Below, piece after piece: positions 58,654-64,000 of a DNA stretch of 64,000 nt (position 1 is its first letter; each line of letters opens with the position of its first letter). This DNA is from Flavobacterium pectinovorum (GTDB lineage Bacteria > Bacteroidota > Bacteroidia > Flavobacteriales > Flavobacteriaceae): assembly GCF_022802975.1 (NCBI RefSeq), contig NZ_JAFEVZ010000014.1, positions 62,001 to 126,000 of the forward strand, read 5' to 3'. A model generated the notes under the pieces. That model searched no databases and was not told the origin of the DNA. It was given only the letters and a program-made list of their open reading frames with translations. Made by a program: the position numbers and the translations under genes.

Positions 58654-59724
58654 ATGAGAAAGATCAAATACAAGAAAGGGCGTAAACTGCAGCATACTAG
58701 TTTAGAGTATACTGGGGTTCATAAAGATCATGAAACAGAGATGCAGCTTTTTGTATATAACGACGCAGATGTTATCGAATATGAAAAATTTACCGTTTTA
58801 GCCTTAAATTCCTGCTTTGATTATACTAAAAATAACTGGCTGAACATTCACGGGCTAAACGATATTGGACTCATTAAAACAATTGGAGATCATTTTAAGG
58901 TAGATGATTTTTTACTCGCCGATATTTTAAACACAACCAAAAGAACCAAACTGGAGGAACAACCGGATATTTTATTTTTTAATATCAAATCGCTTTTGCC
59001 TTCAGAATACTCAGACGGTCTTAAGGTAGAACAGCTCAGTTTTATTTTGAAAGACGGAATCCTGATTTCTTTTCAGGAAAAAAGAAGCGATTTCTTTACC
59101 CACATACGGGAGCGTCTGCGTACACACGCCGGAATCGTAAGAACTAAAAAGGTTGATTATCTGCTTTATTTATTGCTGGATGCTGTGATGGAAAACTTTT
59201 ATATAACAATTGAAGATGAGGAAGATAATATTGAGGAATTAATTGATTTAACTAAAAAAGGAGCTGATCCGGTTATTCTGGAAAAGATTGAAAACCATCG
59301 TGATAATTTTAATTTTTTAAAACGTTCGATTATTCCGCTGCGGGATTCCTTGTATTATTTAAAAACAATAAAAGATGATGACACAAATGAGTTGATTCAA
59401 AAAGAAACGTTTAATTTTTTCATAAGATTGCATCAAAAAAGTTTAGAGCTTTTAGAACAAATTGATTCGGATATGAGTTCATTGGAAAGTGCGTCGAACT
59501 TTTATTTCTCGGAACAAAGCCGGAAGATGAACGAAATCATGAAAACACTAACGATTATTTCGGCCATATTTATTCCGCTTACTTTTATTGTTGGTGTTTA
59601 CGGAATGAATTTTGACTATATGCCGGAGCTTAGGGAAAAAAACGGTTATTTTATTGTTATGGGAACCATGTTTTTATTGGTAATAGCCCTAATTGTCTAT
59701 TTCAAAAAAAGACGTTGGTTTTAA
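58654..59724 (+). CDS. corA: CorA magnesium/cobalt transporter
   Basis: A 356-residue CorA pentameric channel. A large N-terminal cytosolic domain (about 1-290), with the helical funnel RSIIPLRDSLYYLKTIKDDD, is followed by two C-terminal membrane helices (about 293-315 and 330-350) around the YGMNFDYMPEL loop, whose G-M-N is the selectivity signature. The tail is KKRRWF. It is monocistronic, 73 bp before pta. Confidence 0.95.
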   Translation: MRKIKYKKGRKLQHTSLEYTGVHKDHETEMQLFVYNDADVIEYEKFTVLALNSCFDYTKNNWLNIHGLNDIGLIKTIGDHFKVDDFLLADILNTTKRTKLEEQPDILFFNIKSLLPSEYSDGLKVEQLSFILKDGILISFQEKRSDFFTHIRERLRTHAGIVRTKKVDYLLYLLLDAVMENFYITIEDEEDNIEELIDLTKKGADPVILEKIENHRDNFNFLKRSIIPLRDSLYYLKTIKDDDTNELIQKETFNFFIRLHQKSLELLEQIDSDMSSLESASNFYFSEQSRKMNEIMKTLTIISAIFIPLTFIVGVYGMNFDYMPELREKNGYFIVMGTMFLLVIALIVYFKKRRWF

Positions 59725-59797
59725 CGTTTGTTAGAGTTGTTAAAAAAAATGAATTCTGTAAATTTATTATTTAGAATAAATATAAATAATTATTATT

Positions 59798-61891
59798 ATG
59801 AGTAAAGCGATATATATAGCCACAAGCGATCATAACAGTGGAAAATCAATTGTTACGCTTGGTTTAATGAGTATTTTGATTGGAAAAACAGCTAAGGTTG
59901 GCTATTTTAGACCTATTGTAGAGGATTTTGTCGATGGCGAATTAGACAATCATATCGAAACGGTTCTTTCGTATTTTAACCTTGATATTAAGTTTGATGA
60001 CGCTTACGCCATCACCAAGAGTAAATTAATCAAGAAGAAAAACAAAGGAAAAATAGGCGAGGTTTTAGATTTAATTATTGAAAAATATAAAAAACTCGAA
60101 GAGCGTTTTGATTTTGTTTTGGTTGAAGGAACAAGTTTTACCGGCGAGGGAACTTCAATCGAATTAGACCTGAATGTTTTAATTGCCAAAAACCTCGGAA
60201 TTCCAACCATAATCATAGGTTCTGGAGTGGGTAAAACACTTGAAGAATTGGTAGACAGTTTGTATTTGGTTTATGATTCTTTCAAAGTTAAAGAAGTCGA
60301 AGTTTTATCGGTTTTTGCTAATAAAGTACAGCCAGAAAACATAGAATTGGTGACCAAAGGTTTGCAGAAAAGTTTGCCTGAAAATGTACTGATCAATACA
60401 ATTCCGATTATTTCGACATTAAATAATCCGACAATGCAGGAAATTGTCAATGAATTGAATGCGAAAATTTTATTTGGAGAAACTTATTTGAATAACGAAA
60501 TTGGGCATTTTAGTGTTGGAGCCATGCAATTGCATAATTATCTGGTTCATTTGCATGATAATGCTTTGGTAATTACACCCGGCGATCGTTCAGATATTAT
60601 TCTGGGTGCTTTACAAGCTAACGAATCAGTAAATTATCCAACAGTTTCGGGAATTATCCTTACGGGAAATATCCTTCCGGAAGAAAGTATTTTAAAATTA
60701 ATAGAAGGACTTTCGGCTATTGTTCCGATTATTGCGGTTGATGGCGGAACATATCATATTACAAACAGAATTGGTGCCATAAAATCTAAAATTTACGCTA
60801 ATAACACCCATAAAATTGAAACTTCTATTAATACTTTCGAAAAATATGTTGAAGTAGAAGCTTTGTCAGAAAGGTTAATCACTTTTGAAGCAGAAGGTAT
60901 GACGCCAAAAATGTTTCAGTATAACATGGTAAAACGTGCTAAACAACATCGTAAACACATTGTTTTACCGGAAGGAAATGATGAAAGAATTATTATTGCC
61001 GCTTCAAGATTATTAGCTATGGATGTGGTTGATATTTCGATTATTGGAGATAAAAAACAAATTGAAAATAAAGTTTCAGAACTCGGAATTTTGTTTGATT
61101 TTTCTAAAATAAACATCATAAATCCAATAGAGTCTGAGTTTTATGAAGATTATGCTAATACCTATTATGAACTTCGAAAAGCAAAAAATGTGAGCATTAC
61201 CACGGCAAGGGATTTAATGGAAGACGTGTCGTATTTTGGGACGATGATGGTGTATAAAGGTCATGCAGACGGAATGGTTTCCGGAGCCGCACACACGACT
61301 CAGCATACGATTTTGCCTGCACTGCAATTCATTAAAACCAAACCCAATTCATCGGTAGTTTCCTCTGTATTTTTTATGTGTCTCGAAGATCGTGTTTCTG
61401 TTTTTGGAGATTGTGCGATTAATCCAAATCCTACGGCAGAACAATTGGCGGAAATTGCGATTTCATCGGCAGATTCAAGTTCGGCTTTCGGAATTGAGCC
61501 AAAAATTGCGATGCTTTCGTATTCGTCAGGGGCTTCAGGAAAGGGAGATGAAGTTGATAAGGTTCGTACAGCAACTGAAATCGTAAAACAAAAACGTCCC
61601 GATTTAAAAATTGAAGGTCCAATTCAGTATGATGCCGCAGTTGACAGAGCCGTTGGGAAAAGTAAAATGCCGGATTCTGAAGTCGCAGGACAGGCGAGTG
61701 TGCTTATTTTTCCCGATTTGAATACCGGAAACAATACCTACAAAGCGGTTCAGAGAGAAACAGGAGCTCTGGCAATCGGACCAATGTTACAAGGTTTAAA
61801 CAAACCTGTAAACGATTTAAGCCGTGGCTGTACCGTTGATGATATTATCAACACTGTGGTAATTACGGCTATTCAGGCACAGGGATTGTAA
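59798..61891 (+). CDS. pta: Phosphate acetyltransferase, long form
   Basis: Pta makes acetyl phosphate and CoA from acetyl-CoA. This is the long three-domain form (697 residues): a P-loop domain like dethiobiotin synthetase (1-200, IYIATSDHNSGKSIVTLGL), a DRTGG domain (about 215-325) and the catalytic PTA_PTB domain (about 370-690: KHIVLPEGNDERIIIAASRL, SGASGKGDEVDKVRTATEIV, then the end GLNKPVNDLSRGCTVDDIIN). Acetate kinase lies 1.3 kb further, separated from pta by an unrelated gene. Together they form acetate overflow or acetyl-phosphate metabolism. Confidence 0.97.
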   Translation: MSKAIYIATSDHNSGKSIVTLGLMSILIGKTAKVGYFRPIVEDFVDGELDNHIETVLSYFNLDIKFDDAYAITKSKLIKKKNKGKIGEVLDLIIEKYKKLEERFDFVLVEGTSFTGEGTSIELDLNVLIAKNLGIPTIIIGSGVGKTLEELVDSLYLVYDSFKVKEVEVLSVFANKVQPENIELVTKGLQKSLPENVLINTIPIISTLNNPTMQEIVNELNAKILFGETYLNNEIGHFSVGAMQLHNYLVHLHDNALVITPGDRSDIILGALQANESVNYPTVSGIILTGNILPEESILKLIEGLSAIVPIIAVDGGTYHITNRIGAIKSKIYANNTHKIETSINTFEKYVEVEALSERLITFEAEGMTPKMFQYNMVKRAKQHRKHIVLPEGNDERIIIAASRLLAMDVVDISIIGDKKQIENKVSELGILFDFSKINIINPIESEFYEDYANTYYELRKAKNVSITTARDLMEDVSYFGTMMVYKGHADGMVSGAAHTTQHTILPALQFIKTKPNSSVVSSVFFMCLEDRVSVFGDCAINPNPTAEQLAEIAISSADSSSAFGIEPKIAMLSYSSGASGKGDEVDKVRTATEIVKQKRPDLKIEGPIQYDAAVDRAVGKSKMPDSEVAGQASVLIFPDLNTGNNTYKAVQRETGALAIGPMLQGLNKPVNDLSRGCTVDDIINTVVITAIQAQGL

Positions 61892-61917
61892 ATTAATTAA
61901 ATAGAATTAAGAATTAA

Positions 61918-63081
61918 ATGAAATACATACGCAGCCAAAAAACACTTCTAATTTTAATGTTTTTTATAAAATATGGACTATCAATAAATGCGCAAAATGT
62001 CTCTGCTAATATTGGACTAGATACTTTAAGTACAGATAGAAATCAAATTATTAACCTTTGGAAGAATTATTTAAAATCAAATCCTGATGAATTAACAAAC
62101 AATCCAAATTGGCTAGAAAGTGATAAATTAAAGTATAAAAGTTATGATTTGCTTAAAAGTGAAGGCTTTTTAAATCCCTCTCTTTATTATTTTCAATTGG
62201 ATAACAAGATTTTATCTATATCAAGACATGAAGAAGATTATATTATAAAATCTATGTTTTTTGATAGAGAGAGTTTAGATGTCTATGCTATAACAAATAT
62301 AGTTGCGACAAAATTTAAGAGCCAATATTATTTGACTAATTATCAACCTACCCTTGTTAAGGACTGGAAAACAAAAGTTGTTGGGAATATTACATATCAT
62401 TATTTTCCAAATTATAGTTTTAATGAGCTAAAAGCTAAAGAAGCTAATGAGTATCTGTTAAAAATTTGTTCTGTCTTTAGTTTAAAACCTGAAAAAATAA
62501 ATTATTTTATTTGTGCTGATTGCGAAAATGTTTTTAAAATAAAAGGATTTGATTATGTTTTATCAATGGGAAATATAAAAGAGTGTGGGTTTTATGACAA
62601 GTACAATAATATAATATATGCAACAGCTCTTTCAGGTGAAAATAATCAACATGAAATTACACACATTATAAACAATTATTTTCCAAATGCCAATGAGTTA
62701 TTATTAGCAGGGATATCAGCCTATTATGGAGGAGAAAATGCGTATAGTGCAAAATCATTGATTTACAGTATAAAAATAGTTGATGAGTATTTGAAAAAAC
62801 ATTCTGAAATTGATTTAAATAAACCAAATGATTTTTGGCAATTAGGTCAGGAGACTAATCCACAATATGTAATTGGTGCTTTACTTTGTGATATGGCAAT
62901 CGAAAGAGGAGGAATCGAAATGCTAAAGTCCTTTTTTAATAACAGTAAAACGGATGAAGATATGCTGCTTTTTATTGAAAATAATTTGAATGTAAAAAGA
63001 GGAGAATTAGATACAGTTTTAAGGAAAAAGATTCATGAGATTTCTAAGAGCAATAAGTTTGATAATGCAAGAATCAAATAG
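61918..63081 (+). CDS. Secreted putative gluzincin metallopeptidase, inserted between pta and ackA
   Basis: A 387-residue exported protein. A signal peptide (about 1-25, LLILMFFIKYGLSINAQ) is followed by a region with no recognised motif, then NQHEITHIINNYFPNANELL at 240-260. H245-E246-x-x-H249 is the zinc-binding HExxH, and the downstream AGISAYYGGE resembles the second half of gluzincins (Glu as third ligand), as in peptidase MA-like proteins. The N-terminal half contains ICADCENVFKI, two cysteines that might be disulfide-linked. It is AT-richer than pta and ackA and begins 26 bp after pta, as if inserted into the pta-ackA operon. Its substrate is unknown. Confidence 0.75.
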   Translation: MKYIRSQKTLLILMFFIKYGLSINAQNVSANIGLDTLSTDRNQIINLWKNYLKSNPDELTNNPNWLESDKLKYKSYDLLKSEGFLNPSLYYFQLDNKILSISRHEEDYIIKSMFFDRESLDVYAITNIVATKFKSQYYLTNYQPTLVKDWKTKVVGNITYHYFPNYSFNELKAKEANEYLLKICSVFSLKPEKINYFICADCENVFKIKGFDYVLSMGNIKECGFYDKYNNIIYATALSGENNQHEITHIINNYFPNANELLLAGISAYYGGENAYSAKSLIYSIKIVDEYLKKHSEIDLNKPNDFWQLGQETNPQYVIGALLCDMAIERGGIEMLKSFFNNSKTDEDMLLFIENNLNVKRGELDTVLRKKIHEISKSNKFDNARIK

Positions 63082-63120
63082 AAAGTACAAATAACAGCCC
63101 AAAAATAATCTATTAGAAAT

Positions 63121-63145
63121 TCTTTCCGGAGAGACTTTGGAAAGA
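63121..63145 (+). other. Short inverted repeat before ackA
   Basis: TCTTTCC (63121-63127) pairs with GGAAAGA (63139-63145), 11-nt loop, 15 nt before the ackA ATG. It may affect translation or mark a weak terminator; there is no T run. Confidence 0.4.
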
Positions 63146-63159
63146 TAAAAATATAAAAA

Positions 63160-64000
63160 ATGAAAATATTAATAATAAATTCAGGGAGTTCATCAATAAA
63201 ATATCAATTAATGGTTATGCCGGAAAACGAAGTGATTTGTACCGGTATGATTGACCGAATTGGTTTGGAAACTTCCAATGTAACTTTTAAAACATCGTCT
63301 AATTCAGTTGAAGAATCACTTCCAATTCCAACTCATAAAATAGGTTTGCAAAAAGTTGCCAATATGCTTTTAGATCCTGAAAAAGGAGTTATTAAATCGA
63401 CTGCCGAAATTGATGCTGTAGGGCATCGTGTGGTGCATGGCGGAAGCGAATTTAGCGATACGGTTAAAATCAACGAAAAAGTAAAAGCAAAAATCAAACA
63501 GCTTTTTGAATTGGCGCCATTGCACAATCCGGCAAATCTGGAAGGTATTAATGTGGCCGGGGAGATTTTTAACTCGGCTGAGCAAATTGCTGTTTTTGAT
63601 ACGGCTTTTCATCAGACTATGCCTGAAGTGGCTTATAAATATGCAATTCCGAATTATCTTTTAACAGAGAATAAAGTTCGTGTTTACGGTTTTCACGGAA
63701 CAAGTCATAAATATGTTTCAGAAAAAGCAATTAAGTTTTTAGAAAACAGTTCAAAAATAATTACCATTCATTTAGGAAACGGATGTAGTATGGCAGCTGT
63801 AAAAGACGGAAAATGTATTGATACCACGATGGGTTTTTCACCATCTAATGGTTTGATAATGGGAACCCGTGCCGGAGATATCGATCAGTCTGTTATCTTT
63901 TATATGATTAAAAATTTAGATTACACTCCTGATGAAGTGAATGCTGTTTTGTTGAAACAAAGCGGTATGCTTGGACTTACCGGCTATAGCGATCTTAGGG
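63160..64000 (+). CDS. ackA: Acetate kinase, 5' part (cut by window end)
   Basis: AckA interconverts acetyl phosphate and ADP with acetate and ATP. The visible 280 codons from the ATG at 63160 start MKILIINSGSSSIKYQLM, the standard acetate kinase N-terminus. DAVGHRVVHGGSEFSD, LAPLHNPANLEGI, FDTAFHQTMPEVAYKYAIP, YGFHGTSHKYVSEKA and IITIHLGNGCSMAAVKDGKC are all family signatures, and DTTMGFSPSNGLIMGTRAGD completes the ATP site. The frame is open at the window edge; the C-terminal third is missing. Confidence 0.97.
   Translation, partial: MKILIINSGSSSIKYQLMVMPENEVICTGMIDRIGLETSNVTFKTSSNSVEESLPIPTHKIGLQKVANMLLDPEKGVIKSTAEIDAVGHRVVHGGSEFSDTVKINEKVKAKIKQLFELAPLHNPANLEGINVAGEIFNSAEQIAVFDTAFHQTMPEVAYKYAIPNYLLTENKVRVYGFHGTSHKYVSEKAIKFLENSSKIITIHLGNGCSMAAVKDGKCIDTTMGFSPSNGLIMGTRAGDIDQSVIFYMIKNLDYTPDEVNAVLLKQSGMLGLTGYSDLR

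Noticed and set aside
1..64000. tRNA, rRNA genes and CRISPR arrays
   Set aside because: None found on reading both strands; none of the palindromes has a cloverleaf or repeat-spacer pattern.

Overview
The window looks like chromosomal DNA of a Flavobacterium-type bacterium (Bacteroidota, Flavobacteriaceae). The support is low GC, promoters of the TAnnTTTG type (-7 element of Bacteroidota), almost no Shine-Dalgarno sequences, two large secreted polysaccharide-degrading enzymes with C-terminal type IX secretion tails, a six-S1-domain ribosomal protein S1, and several families of palindromic intergenic repeats of the kind common in this genus. I see no rRNA, tRNA or CRISPR array and no intact insertion sequence apart from one REP-associated tyrosine transposase.

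Layout. 0-5 kb: 5' end of msrA, a class V aminotransferase, a small membrane protein and rpsA. 5-18 kb: a lone ExbD, a secreted alpha-amylase, phnA-like, a hydrolase overlapping coaD, ddl, a PASTA protein overlapping an RluD-type pseudouridine synthase, and a HipA-like kinase paired with DUF3037. 18-22 kb is accessory: an FAD-linked oxidase, a truncated XRE regulator buried in repeats, and an unrecognised 568-residue protein with a PD-(D/E)XK-like nuclease core. 22-28 kb: threonine operon thrA-thrB-thrC (minus strand), preceded by an unannotated Thr-rich leader peptide. 28-40 kb: hutH, a PhoU-like/Pit phosphate uptake pair, acyl-ACP thioesterase, miaA, a potassium channel, an exonuclease/GIY-YIG fusion, a four-helix-bundle gene inside a repeat cluster, YggS, 3-hydroxybutyryl-CoA dehydrogenase and a Gfo/Idh oxidoreductase. 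40-45 kb: a LytTR response regulator and LytS-type kinase, a secreted prolyl oligopeptidase, and three unannotated tandem 34-35-residue membrane peptides. 45-55 kb: pcm, a ModF-like ABC ATPase, a sulfurtransferase, DUF1398, a decayed hydrolase pseudogene, an MscS channel, a secreted pectate lyase and small genes. 55-64 kb: dnaK, the transposase, corA, pta, a secreted putative zinc peptidase and the 5' part of ackA.

The most interesting unit is at about 39.8-44.8 kb. Three paralogous hydrophobic mini-genes and the prolyl oligopeptidase form an apparent operon. About 35 bp upstream of its TAnnTTTG promoter lie two 9-bp direct repeats 12 bp apart. The proximal one fits the LytTR-domain binding consensus perfectly and the distal one at all but one position. 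A LytTR two-component pair lies just downstream. This suggests a self-contained regulated peptide system. The second notable element is the 33-residue Thr/Ile-rich leader in front of thrA, which implies attenuation control of threonine synthesis. Intergenic DNA across the window is unusually rich in palindromic repeats; several have inserted into or eroded neighbouring genes (XRE regulator at 19.9 kb, gene fragment at 17.8 kb, pseudogene at 48.3 kb).
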